From the NCBI GenBank assembly GCA_038373865.1, contig JAXGGA010001579.1, positions 1-64,000 on the forward strand: DNA of 64,000 nt. The letters are read 5' to 3'. Source of the stretch: Uloborus plumipes (taxonomy: Eukaryota > Arthropoda > Arachnida > Araneae > Uloboridae). A model generated the notes under the pieces. The model was not told where the DNA came from and did no database searches. It saw only the letters and a program-made list of their open reading frames with translations. The translations under genes and the position numbers were made by a program. Below are positions 22,336 to 32,875 of this stretch, in pieces; position 1 is the stretch's first letter; every line of letters begins with the position of its first letter.

Positions 22336-23288
22336 CTCGAGTCTTGATAACTCGAAGCCTTATAACTCGAATATTCCTTCATCTCGAAGTTTTCATTAGG
22401 CCCCAAAGTCTTGAGGAGGCTGTGAGACAAGCCCGTCACTTAATGGGGGGGGGGGGGCAGGGGGGTCAATTGCCCCCTGACTTTGGGAAATCAACGTATT
22501 GGTATATAAGTGGGCGTGGTTTTTGCCACTTTTTGGTAAATTTTACATTGTGTATGCAATCTTTGCCCCCCACCCCCCTGGAAAATTTCGAAATGACGTC
22601 CCTACTGTGAGAGCTCCTATAATTTGAACTACTAATAGTTGGAAACTTTTAGCCTATGCCTTGTACTTGAATGTATATTTCAGTTTTAGGTGGGGGGGGG
22701 GGGGTCCACTTACTCTAGTGACTCATACTGCCCAATCAACCGTAATGCAAAAGTTAAAATACAGTTTTAAATTTATTCTGTTGAAACTCGAATGTTAAGA
22801 TAAGTATTATTCACGAGTGAAGATGCAAAAATGTCAGTTTTGACAGTTTAATTTCTCTTTAATACTTCACAGCTAAAACTCGTCGTAAAACTTTTAAGAG
22901 CCACCGTATTTTAAGAAAACTTATCAGCAACAGTTTATTGATGTTTATTGCATAGTTTTTTTTTTGTCACACTATCGTAAAAGAAAAAGAAAAAATTATT
23001 ATCAGATTGACTAACAGTCTCTTGATTTTTTTTTTTTGCTGTAATGTACTGTTTTATTAAAAAGAAAAAAAAAGAAGGAACATACTCTCCTTTTTCGAGT
23101 GGAATTTGATGATAGTTCGTGAAATATATAGTCTCGAAATCTAAAGGGACCGACTTAAAAGCTTCGAGTTATTGGTAATTCGAGCTGTAGGAAGCTCTCA
23201 CAACCTTCCTAGGACTTTGGGACTCAATGATAACTTCGACATAGAGAAATATTCCGAGTTATAAGGCTTCGAGTTATCGAGACTTGAC
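22336..23288. mobile_element. pogo/Tigger-like relic
   Basis: The ends pair as GAGTCTTGATAACTCGAAGCC (left) with the complement of GGCTTCGAGTTATCGAGACT (right). A TA follows at 23289-23290. Further inward TATAACTCGAATATT and CCCAAAGTC..GAGG..GTGAGAGC also pair. The CTCGATAACTCGAA end is typical of Tigger-type elements. The left arm is interrupted by the G-run MITE at 22428-22604. No transposase is left. Confidence 0.65.
22428..22604. mobile_element. G-run MITE, copy 2, with 8-bp target duplication
   Basis: It is flanked by CTGTGAGA at 22420-22427 and 22605-22612. The ends CAAGCCCGTCACTT and, inverted, TAGGGACGTCATTTCGAAA match the family end CAGG..CGTCATTT. It contains a 13-G run near one end and a C-run near the other. 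Removing it restores the Tigger-like arm (GGCTGTGAGA-GCTCC). The 8-bp duplication suggests hAT. Non-coding. Confidence 0.8.
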
Positions 23289-25202
23289 TATAACTTTATG
23301 AGTTAGCTTATAAACTGTTATTTATAATTTGATGAAGCCATTTCATATTGAAATAAGCATCAGCTTAAAAATTGAAAAGAATCAAACACAGAAAATCTTT
23401 TGAAAAAAATATTTTGGATATTATGTAGTACAGTGACTGCCGCTCATATGATTCATATTTGCTCTAAACAGTTTTGATTTAATAAAGCGGCAGAATTTAA
23501 TAAAGCTGGATATTGATGTGTTTTTGACGATTTTATTGATTGCAGCGGCTAATTCAATTAAAGATCGACTGAACTTTCACGGATAGGGCAGTTGTTTATC
23601 CTTAACTCTTTTCGTTTCATAGACGGATATAAATCTTCCCAGATATAATTTTTTTTTCAAAATTAATCCGACCTTGTGCTTGGATTTCAGAAATTTGAGA
23701 GCAAATATTCACTTGCCTTTGAACTAGGCTTTAAAAAAGTCCATTGCCGTTTTTCGTTGTAGTGTGAAACTAATTGAAGAATACGATTTTGCCTAAAAAT
23801 CAGCCGGTCAGACGGTGTAATTTACTTTACTTTTGAATTGCTGAATCCAAGTTAATTTTCATGTCTTTTTAAAATTTACAAAGTCCAGTGTTTGGAAAAT
23901 CGCCATAAAAGTTCAGTCGTTCTGAACACTTTAGGCATTCGGTCTAAATATATGTGAAAGTTTTTGTATCATTTTAACAAATGAAGAAAATGAAATTGAA
24001 AAAAAGTAAAGGTCCAAGAGGGCTAACATTTATTTTTAAAAATAACTTTAAAAATACTTGTGGCAGTTAGAAAAGAATTTCTCGTATACTTGTTATTGTT
24101 CATTTTATTTAATATTCATTTCAACTGCTATTCATTATATACAGTCTGCATTTACATAAAAAACTCAAAACTCTAAAATACTCAAAACCGTACTGTCAAT
24201 TACTTCTGCTTTTACTTTGTTGCTACTACTCCTTTCAGCTTAGACTGAAGCATTAATACGTGAGTTATTCTGCGTGTATGTAATCTTTATGTGTTCGTGT
24301 TGTAAATAAATATTATGTGTTTGTCAGAATTGTGTCACATTATTATCCCAAGAATCGCAACTATACCGAAGAAACGAAACTTTCTAAACTGGTTTGTTGT
24401 CATTTACTGTCAACTTTCCCTTCACTATGAGTAAGTTATTTGACGTTCCAATTGTCTTGTGACGTTAGAAAGCAGCTCAATAAACCAGGCCTCTGTCTCT
24501 CTTTTTTTTTTAGGATTGAGGCTTTGAAATATAGAAAAGAATATTTTATTTACTGAATTTGACACAGGTACAGTTTTGAGCTTTATTACTACAACCTTAA
24601 GCTACCTATAGCCATCAAAATATGATCATTAACTAGTCCAAGTTTCCTTACTGTAATTTAGAAGAACTATATGGGCTGGGGCCAAACTATCCTTGATGTA
24701 GTTTTCTCTATTATAGAAAGGTACTTTAAATTCAATAGTTAAAAATTGCTGTACAAGATTACATTAAAAGAAGAGGTAATGGACGGAAGTTAACAGCAAT
24801 AAAAAGAAATATAAACGTAAAATTTTCTTTATTAATGACTCCTCTCAAAGTTTCCATTTCAAGCAATATTTTAGATGAATGAACTTGCATTAAAGTTTCC
24901 AGAAAATTTGGCAATTGACCCTTCTAAATAATGGGCCTGCACCCAGCAACTGAGATCTAAAAAGAAAACATACAGCAGTTTGTCATTGCTCAAAGAAGAA
25001 TGTTAAAAATTTCCTCTGGAGTAAAATATTTTTTTTTCTCGTAATATTGTTTCATATCATTCTAAAGAGTGATTCAAAAGTGAGCGTACTCCAATTTTAT
25101 TTTTTACATTATGCAAATCAGGCTTAATTGTTTGTAAAACACAGTTACCATGATACCGGTTCATGATGTCTTAGGAATCACAAGCCTCGCAGAGCACTAT
25201 CT

Positions 25203-25442
25203 ATGTCGTAACACAGGTGATGGTGATTTGGTGGCAGCACATCTGTGAGAACACGGCGCAGAATTGTGACGTGTTACTGCATGGATGGTGTTTGGTCGAT
25301 GTTTATGACTCTTAAGACTTCAATGTCGTAACACAGGTGGTGGTGATTTGGAGGCAGCCTATTTGTGAGCACATGGCGCAGAATTGTGCTGTGTTACTGC
25401 ATGGATGATGTTCGGTTGATGTTTATGACTCTTAAGACTTCA
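25203..25442. repeat. Tandem duplication, 2 x 120 bp
   Basis: Two head-to-tail units of 120 bp start ATGTCGTAACACAGGTG at 25203 and 25323 and differ at about ten sites. Both end in CTCTTAAGACTTCA. It lies in the SLC10-like intron. No coding frame is kept in both units. Confidence 0.85.
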
Positions 25443-26371
25443 ATTTAACTGTATTCAACAAAACTTCACCCGTAACTAATATAACGTTGAAAATAAAAAA
25501 GGGGGGTACGCATATTTTCGGACCAATCTGTACATTTGTAGCATATTTCATTGATGGGTTCATATATTTCTGCATTGTAAAAAGCACTTTTTGTAACACA
25601 AAAACACGTGTATGCATTTTTTTCCTTTTGAAAATTTGTACTTTTTTTTGCATTTTGTATGTATAGTTTTATTTTCTGTACAAAAGTACTCATTTTTTAC
25701 CATTGTTTTTTTACTTAAACTCAGAGGCGCAAACAGCCCACGGGTGACAAGCTGACTGATTTCATTTCAGGTTTTGCAATCAAGGCTTCTGGATGACAAG
25801 GCAGATGCCGTTTCCAATCATGCTTGGTGAAAGCCTGAGTCGACCGTGTCCGACCCTAGAGCCGAGAATGGGTTTTCTGCGCGCAAGCACGAAATGTTGC
25901 AAAACTATCTCCCTTCACAACAACTGAGGGCCAGAGCTGCTGACACTCTTCATAAAACTCTCCAAGACGTCGATGTGGCATGTGTCGTCTATCTCATCCC
26001 GAACTTTCTCAATATCAGATTTAATACGTGTCTCCTATGATAGTGATCAAACGATGAAGACGAAGAAAAAAAATGATAAAAAGTGCATCACAGCTGCTTA
26101 CACAATTCAAAGCATAAAAACACCTTTTTTTTCTTCAAATGTTAATCAAGAAGCAAATTTGCAAAAATTGTTAATATAGAACGTGTTATAAATGAGATTG
26201 TATCGAAGACAAAAATCAAGTAAAGAGTATGTATTTTCCCCACTAGCTTTTTGAATAAGTCTCAATTTTTAAACACTATGCTACCCCGCTCCGATTTTAC
26301 GTATTCCCGTTTGGTACGTTTTTTACCACTAGTCCAACTGAAAAAGTAAAAGCTTTTTGAAAATTGCTTAC

Positions 26372-26576
26372 TTTAGTGAGAGCTGCTGCAATCCTGGGAA
26401 ACTTCCAATGCACAAGCATCCCTACTAGCACAGGACACGTCACAGAGACGAGAGACAGCGCCATCTTGCCATAAGGTATGACAACATCCTCCTGATTCAG
26501 ATTCTGGCCGTACATGTACAAGTTGAGAGGCATCATTCCCAATGCCACCAACGTGGAGCAAGTCGTCATGGCGATG
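26372..26576 (-). CDS. SLC10-like symporter, internal exon B
   Basis: Seen: acceptor TTCTTCCTCAG, then 205 bases, then donor AAA|GTAAGC. The entering single base completes the Ser codon left by exon A, giving a continuous GDISL-S-IAMTTCSTLVALGMMPL reading, and the exon ends in phase 0 after Leu-Thr-Lys. Known: the TTCST and ALGMMPL stretches are hallmarks of the SLC10/SBF fold, and the TTCST region belongs to the discontinuous membrane segment near the Na+ sites. The rest encodes another hydrophobic helix (ALSLVSVTCPVLVGMLV) and a cytoplasmic basic turn. The intron to exon A is 884 bp and carries a diverged tandem repeat plus a 13-G run. The exact phase match with exon A makes the gene model strong. 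Confidence 0.87.
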
Positions 26577-27460
26577 CTGAGGAAGAAGAATGCCATTTCA
26601 AAATTATGTTCAGTTTGAAGCATCGACCAAAGAATTGGCTAGATTAGAGCGTAGAATTAGGGGGGGGGGGGGTACATTGACGATGCAATGAATTTATTGT
26701 TATTAGAAAGCAAGGATTTTCTATTTGGTGACATTTTATAACTTTATGGCATCCATAATAATTTTCTCCTCGTTTGGTCAAAGTTACATGGAAGATGCAT
26801 ACTTGGAAATACCGCACTATATTGTATCCTTTAAAGTTACTTTTTTAAAAGACATAATTTTGTTCGTTATCAATAGTATTTTCTGCCAGGTTTGGTCAAA
26901 GTTGTAAGTGAACTACATATTTAGCAATACCGCACAATATTGTATCTTTTAAAGTTACTTTTAAAACGATACAATCCTGTTTTGTATTGCTAAATATTAA
27001 TTATTTTTTCATAACTATCACACTAACAGTATTTTACGTCCTGTTTGGTTACATTTAATCCACATACTTAGTTGTAAAACACAATATTTTATCGTTTTAA
27101 GTTACTTTGAAATAAAAAATGTTCAACGAGATGGAAAGCTCCATCCAAGCCTCCTCCAAGAGTAAAACAATCGGTCTAATCTAAAGGATAAAACAAGCCA
27201 ATAAATTAAATTAAAAGTTCCAGTAGTAAAATTATCCACCAGCTAAATGATATATTAAACGCCCCATTAAGTGTAAAATAATAAAATAAAAGTATCATGT
27301 AATTAGAAAGAAATAATAGTTCCGTACAATGTAACATGAGGTTCAAACATGGTGGTAAAGGAAACGATTTTTTTTTTTGGTTTTCCCCAAGAAAGAACGT
27401 AATTAAGTCGCCAATGTACACCTATTTTACACTTTTACGAAAGAATTCCTCATCAAATAC
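26577..27460 (-). other. SLC10-like intron A-B, with diverged tandem repeat
   Basis: This 884-bp intron has GT-AG ends. It contains a 13-G run at 26660-26672 and roughly three diverged units of a ~125-bp tandem repeat (about 26740-27115) sharing TTTGGTCAAAGTT, ACCGCAC..ATATTGTAT and TTTAAAGTTACTTT. No coding sequence was seen. Confidence 0.7.
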
Positions 27461-27666
27461 CTGAGCGAAATGTCTCCATCACAGAAATAGGTAAAAATAT
27501 TCGAAGTCACTCCACCAGGACTGCAGGCCAGGAGGAGTAGACCCGTGGCGTGGAGGATGTTCAGATTGAGGATTTTGATCAGGCAGAAGGCAGACAAGGG
27601 CAGGAGGACGAACTGACTGCACATACCGATGACGATCCCCACAGGACGGCGAACGTGGATCCATAG
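27461..27666 (-). CDS. SLC10-like symporter, internal exon A (partial gene)
   Basis: Seen: on the minus strand an acceptor (TTCCTTTCCAG) opens an in-frame exon starting Leu-Trp-Ile-His-Val-Arg-Arg-Pro and ending at a CAG|GTATTT donor, with 68 codons plus 2 bases. It contains hydrophobic segments and the family-type motif CSPGGVTSNIFTYF followed by GDISL. Known: this is the sodium/bile acid symporter (SBF) fold of SLC10 carriers, plasma-membrane proteins that couple Na+ entry to uptake of bile acids, steroid sulfates or other organic anions. The SNIFTY stretch contributes to a Na+ site. Inferred: this is the first exon visible here. The start codon, the N-terminus and the preceding GC-T/E membrane segment must lie upstream (above 27666), and I could not find them. 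The substrate cannot be told from sequence alone. Confidence 0.85.
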
Positions 27667-29690
27667 CTGGAAAGGAACAACAATGTGATGAAATTTGAAT
27701 TTTAGCTCATGCAGTCCTGCTTCGACAACAAAGAGACATATGGGGAGGTGAAGATCAAAAGAAATTTCATCACAATTCTAGCAATTTTCAGTATGAGCGA
27801 AAACGTATTTTTCCAATGTGCAACTTAAATAAGGCGCAAATAAGATTTCTTTACCCTATTTTCGCTGAATTAATAAAGGTTTAAAAGATTTTTGCTAAAA
27901 TATTGGTGAAAACTATGTTTATTATCTTGAAATGCTGGAATAAGTTAATTCTTTTCGACTATAGTTGAAGCAAGCTTAACCGTCAGTATTGTGACGGCTA
28001 TATTAAGCTTAGAATAGAAGAAATTCTTTTTGTACGAAAAAACCACTACTATTACTCACTATTAACTGCTGTAAAAAACTAAAATACAAAAAAAAAAAAA
28101 AGTCTTTCTTGTCATCAACAAATGGTATCTGAACAGCAATTTCAAAAGCATTTAAATATTCATGCAACATCTGCGGTAAAACGGCGCAACACTCCGTTTT
28201 GTTAGTACCTGATACGGGCTTTAATAATCGAGGAAAGTTGGGGCAATAACTGGGAAAAAATTCATTTGTAAGGGGCGTATCTGATATGACACGTGAAGGT
28301 ATGAGTCGATCAAGTGATCGCCGAGGATCCTGGCCCAATTAACTGAGGGATCTCTTGAAAGTTCAGACAGTTTTTGGTCCACCATTAATAACTTGAGAAC
28401 AACCGTAGGAATGGACCTCCAGGACAAAATACTGAGGAACAAGGCTAAGATATTCGCCTATATTGATTCGTGTTCTACATGAGCTCTTGCACCATCTTCC
28501 AAAGTAATTACGAAGAGTTTGAAACGTCCTGTATCCACACATCACAACAGTAAGTGCGGTGTACGGATGTGCACGTGATGAGAGTGTTGTGTTTGGAGGA
28601 GGAGTTTGATCCACAGATCTTTGTGGAGGCAACCCAGCACTTTATCACTGAGTTAAAAGAACATCGGAACTCGGGGGCAAAATATAGTTAAATGCTCTTT
28701 AAGTGTATTCCACAGTGTGCATTCAAGAACAAAGTTGTCTTTACATTGATAAATAGTAATAATAAAGAAAGATTTATCTTTAAAAATAATGTTACTTTCT
28801 GTCCCTATGAAAGAACTCCATTGCACCCTTGAAATAGCTGTTTGCAGCATTTTTCTGGAATGTTTGTGTTTTATTTACCGTTCAGAGGAACATATTCAAT
28901 TCCTTATTCATTCTAAGTCTTTATCTGATATGTCGCCCGTTCAATATGACCATGATTTAGAGAGTCTGTGTCTTGTTCGTGACACTCGTAACTAATGAAG
29001 CTTTACATTGAACTCTAATAGAAACAATCTAGAACGGCTTTAAAGTTTTTTCAACTTGACAACCTGTTCCAAAGAAGCACATACATCAGCACGCGATAGT
29101 TTCAGAAGATACCGATTACTAATGTGCTTTTTGGTACTGGCTTTCTAAATTTAATCATTTATCTATATCACGGCATTTGTAAATGTTTTTTAAAGCTTCA
29201 ACTTCTAATCCTTGCAGCTTTTGTGAACAGGACTCAGAAATGTCACACGGGATGTTTGTTTTTATTTTGCATTGCCCATCATCCATTTGATCATGAGGCT
29301 GCGTGCTTGATCTAACTCGCATCTTCAAGGACTGCATTTTATTTTATTCAGTGACATGGAATTGATGCAAAAAATTTAATCTTTTTATATTGCTTAGTTT
29401 AATCTAAGCAGGTACCCTTGAGATGACACATTCTGTCTGTTAGATGGCTCGTGATGTATTTTAATTTCAGTACATTTTTCTTTAAGCCGGTTCGGAAACT
29501 AATCCCGACTTGCGTAAAAGAGCTATTTTTTATCTTGAATCTTTGCAATCTGTTCAGGAGCGCTGTAAGTTTTAAAGAGTACTTAGAGTGCTAAGTTTTA
29601 AAGAGAGTTTATGTACTACGTATAAGAGCCCTGAGAACGAATGTTTTTAATTTAAAAAAAAGCCTTTCAAATTAAAAACAATTATTAGTT
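27667..29690. other. Upstream flank or intron of the SLC10-like gene, no exon found
   Basis: The missing N-terminal exons should lie at or beyond this stretch on the minus strand. Several short open minus-strand frames occur at 28000-28650, but none shows the expected hydrophobic helix with a GC(T) motif. I cannot assign them. Confidence 0.4.
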
Positions 29691-29696
29691 ATAAAC

Positions 29697-29981
29697 TCTG
29701 TCTAGTTGTCAGAGTAGTCTGCCACGGATGGTGTGGTCCTGGATTCGAATCCCGGCTTGGGCATGGATGTGCTTTCTCTCTCCTGTCCTTGTCCTTTTTG
29801 TGTGAATGTGTTGGTGTGCTGTGAAAGGCTGCTTACCCTATAAACGAATACCTATGGCATGTGTGTACTGTGGAAATCGGACTTTACGCCAAATTACGGT
29901 ACAGGTGCAAAAGGGAAGTAGCCCACCACAAATTGCCACCCTGGCTAGCACAAGACACCAACCAACCAACCAAACTCTGCT
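29697..29981 (+). mobile_element. tRNA-derived SINE, family A, copy 1
   Basis: A tRNA-like head starts GTCTAGTTGTCAGAGTAG and has a B-box-like GGATTCGAATCCC at 29741-29753. A family-specific body follows (CTTTCTCTCTCCTGTCC, ACCCTATAAACG, CAAATTACGGTACAG) and a CCAAC-repeat tail. The same body occurs at 43156. RNA polymerase III transcription is inferred from the boxes. Confidence 0.7.
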
Positions 29982-30837
29982 GATATATTTAACGTTCAGT
30001 ATTTGAATTGTTCGAAATTTTTGTGATTTAAATGGGTAAACACTAAGTTAACTTTTCTGACGGATCTTGGTTAGAATAGAAGTCGTGTAAGTCATCCTAA
30101 CATATCATTGAGGAATTGAAGATTTCACAAAAACATCAGCGGAAAAATCAAGACTGCGTAATGTCAGTTAAGGTAAAATGAAACATGGGGTAAATACGCC
30201 CAGACTTTGGCACGACACTTGTACTAATTTTGAGACTAAACTGTTAGTGATTAAAGACTATATAGTGGAACACATTCTTACCAGGGAACTACACGAATAA
30301 TGTGATCAAGAAAAAAGTTTAAATTGAGAGTAATCGAAAGAGCCTCTTGAGGCATGCTTTTGACGTAAAAATTATTTGCTCTCGTCTTCCCGTTATCGAG
30401 ATATAAAGTATTAAAATCTGCAGAAATTTTGAGAAAAGTGTCAAATTTAAAAACTTGGGCTAGAAGTTGAACTCCCAATTTCAATATCTACATGTGAGGG
30501 ACGCCTATTTGCAAATCATGTCAGCCATTACGCACTGAGACTCACTAAATTTGGCGACTTTTCCTTAAATTTTTGCCAGACTTCATATTTCGATAACACT
30601 GTCATGAGGGAAATTAATTTATGGCTCGCAAATAGGAGATTAAAAACAATCATGCATTAAATTTTAAAAAATCAACTGAAAATGCTATTTTTTGTATATT
30701 TGGCGAAAATTAAATCGCCTTTCGGGAGATGTAAACAAATTTTGATTTATTATTATTATTATTAATATTTTAGAAGACAATCTGCTTCGACGTACATGAG
30801 GACGGCTTACTATGCGCTTTGCCTAGAGACAAACTTA

Positions 30838-31139
30838 GGCAGGGATTCAAGTGAAACAGCACTGCGATCGCTTCGAATTGCAATCGCTACTGGAAGTGAA
30901 TTACATTATCATCAACTTAACTTGGCATGACGTCACTAAGTGTGGATCCAATAAGAGCTCACAAGCACTCAGCGATTTCCTCTTATTCGCCAAGTAGGCT
31001 GTGACGTTTTATCTAGCTCGTTTTTCATAGGCAAACGTCACGCTGACGTCACGATGTTTTTATCAAGAAACGTTCTAATGTAATTCATTTCCAGTAGCGA
31101 TTGTAATGTGCGATTGACTGTTTCACTTGAATCCCTGCC
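30838..31139. mobile_element. GGCAGGATTCAAGTGAAACA-ended MITE, copy 1
   Basis: It is ~302 bp with inverted ends GGCAGGGATTCAAGTGAAAC. The flanks are TTA (30835-30837) and ATA (31140-31142), a near 3-bp duplication. The interior shares CGTGACGTCAGCGTGACGTT, GAGCTAGATAAAAC and GTGAGCTCTTATTGG (complement) with 46075-46377. Harbinger-like by its ends. Non-coding. Confidence 0.75.
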
Positions 31140-31142
31140 ATA

Positions 31143-31272
31143 GAGAAGAAATATGACAATTTGCATCACGAAGAAGGAGGTTACAGCCAGGGCGGGGCGG
31201 AAATTGAATCCGCAGCCTCGGGATTTCCAGAACGACGCGCAAACAAATTGCACCACCGAGGCCCCCATGTAT
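31143..31272 (-). mobile_element. tRNA-derived SINE, family B, minus-strand copy
   Basis: On the minus strand it reads GGGGCCTCGGTGGTGCAATT, TTGTTTGCGCGTCGTTCTGG, GGATTCAATTTCCGCCCCGC and CTGGCTGTAACCTCCTTCTTC. It is similar to the plus-strand copy at 31838. It directly abuts the MITE at 30838-31139, which probably cut it. Confidence 0.55.
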
Positions 31273-31837
31273 TTTGATTTCAAAGCAATGTTTTCTACAA
31301 ACATTTGATACCAATACACAACTTTTCCCACCTCGTGCGTTTTCGATTTTTAAGATTAATCTACCCTAATGTAAGAGTATAAAAAGATAAATTGGCTGAT
31401 AAATGCGTTTTTTAGATGCTCTTAAATGTCATTGAAAATATTTTAAATTAAACCTCATTCAAATCAATGTACATTAATAATTTAATTTTAAATCTTGATA
31501 TTCAAAAACAGTTTGCACACACATTGTTATAAAATACTTACTTGAGGGAAATACAGAGGGAAATGCTGGAGGGACAATAGGATACTGTCCCAATACACTC
31601 CCAAAGCAGTATTTTTAAATTTTAAGTCAAACGCTACGTAAAATTTATTAATGAAACAAAAAGCATTACATGCATGATATTAAGAAAGATTTAACTTTAA
31701 ATTGCTGCTTTATACCCCAGATTCAAAAAAGTTAAAACTTGTATGAATTAGACAACAGTGATAACAAAAATGAAAGTGAGTAACAAGATGAAATGTGGCA
31801 AAGTTAGTCTCTATGGCATTGCAAGTTAACTAAGGGG

Positions 31838-32064
31838 ACTTGGCGGCGTTGTCTGTTTGCGCGTCACTTTAGCAAGCCCAGGACGGTGGGTTCGATTCCC
31901 ACCCTCGCTCTGGTTGTAACTTCCTTCTCCGTGAGCGTAAACTCTGTCTTGTACTATGTTTCTGTCTTGTTCTATCTGTCATAATGGACGTGAGTTCAGA
32001 AACGGGTCCTGTGTGACCAAGTACACGAGCTCGAAATATATGTTGTAAATTAAAAAAAAAAAAA
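31838..32064 (+). mobile_element. tRNA-derived SINE, family B, with A-tail
   Basis: The head GGCGGCGTTGTCTGTTTGCG is followed by GGTTCGATTCC (B box, 31889-31899), then CTCTGGTTGTAACTTCCTTC and a body ending in a 13-14 base A-tail at 32051-32064. The A-tail marks retroposition. Confidence 0.7.
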
Positions 32065-32097
32065 ATGTTAACTAAACACAACATGCTAAATAAACAT

Positions 32098-32556
32098 GCT
32101 AGGGGCCTCTGTGGCCTTCTCCTCGTGAGCGAGTGGGCGCGGGTTCGAGTCCCGCTATACCCATGGATGTTATTTCAACCTCTTTTCGCCGTAAATCTGC
32201 CCTGTGGTTGTCAGGAGGCAAGGCGCATAGTACTCAGTCCTCATGTTCTGTCCTTCCGTGAAAGCCGTGCCTGGCACTTGCGAACAGTTCCACTTAAAAA
32301 AAGGTACATGGGTTGTGGGTAAAAACTTTCCGAAGTTTTCAATTTAAAACTGGTATTTGCTATATCCTTCTGACACATTCAACTAAACTATGTATTTGAA
32401 ATTAGCATCGTTCCACGTTGTTTGATACGACTCAAAACGCTTATTATTGTTCTTCCCCTTATTGTTAGCTACCCCTATTTTGGTAAGATCAGAGAAGACC
32501 TGATGCATGCATAAATGCGCGGAAGGTTTAACCAATCAAGATCAGACAGTATGTTG
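32098..32556 (+). mobile_element. tRNA-derived SINE, family C, with long tail
   Basis: The head GGGGCCTCTGTGGCC..GAGCGAG includes a B box GGTTCGAGTCC (32142-32152). The 3' ~300 bp (from GCACTTGCGAACAGTTCCAC to GATCAGACAGTA) recurs at 50925-51212, so the two share a tail that may come from a LINE partner. Confidence 0.62.
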
Positions 32557-32661
32557 AAGCTCATGGCTTCTGTATGAAAAAAAAAAAAAATCAAATAAAA
32601 TAAAAGTGCTAACTCAATACGACAAGCTTTTCTTAATGCTTAGTGTTTCTGTTTTTGGAAA

Positions 32662-32875
32662 AAATCCGTTTAAGGGTGCTGTGGTAGAGAGTTCGCTTTC
32701 TATAGCCGGGGACGAGAGTTGGAATCCCGCCTCTCTCAGGGATGTCCTTTTGTGTGTTGCAAATCTTTGCTGTGGTGTTATCAATAAACATTGGAAATAA
32801 TGTTGTGTTCTTACTGCTATGGTATCAGCCACCCTGTGTGGGTTAGGCAGAAATCTCTAACTCATCAAATCAAAT
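32662..32875 (+). mobile_element. tRNA-derived SINE, family D
   Basis: The head AGGGTGCTGTGGTAGAGAGTTCGC is tRNA-like, with a weak B box GTTGGAATCCCGC (32718-32730) and a body ending near AACTCATCAAATCAAATCA. It is the fourth distinct SINE head in this 3-kb cluster. No second copy was seen in the window. Confidence 0.5.

Larger units (their letters stand above)
20550..26371 (-). other. SLC10-like intron B-C
   Basis: This is a 5.8-kb intron. It holds an inverted-repeat element (21721-22115), a pogo/Tigger-like relic with a nested G-run MITE (22336-23288), a 120-bp tandem duplication (25203-25442) and long AT-rich stretches (23300-25200) in which I see nothing. A somewhat GC-richer piece at 25770-26010 follows a possible acceptor on the plus strand, but every frame closes quickly. 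Confidence 0.65.

Noticed and set aside
25770..26040. Slightly GC-richer piece after a possible acceptor on the plus strand, considered as an exon
   Set aside because: All three frames close quickly and no motif is recognisable.
28009..28632. Overlapping minus-strand frames, considered as the N-terminal exons of the SLC10-like gene
   Set aside because: There is no hydrophobic helix or GC(T) motif in the right place, no matching splice phase to exon A, and no recognisable domain.
29741..29753. tRNA gene from the B-box-like motif
   Set aside because: No complete cloverleaf can be drawn, and the repeated body and second copy at 43156 show it is a SINE.
31038..31331. Minus-strand open frame of ~97 codons with a hydrophobic end
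   Set aside because: It overlaps a tRNA-derived SINE (31143-31272) and a MITE end, and the reading is explained by those repeats.
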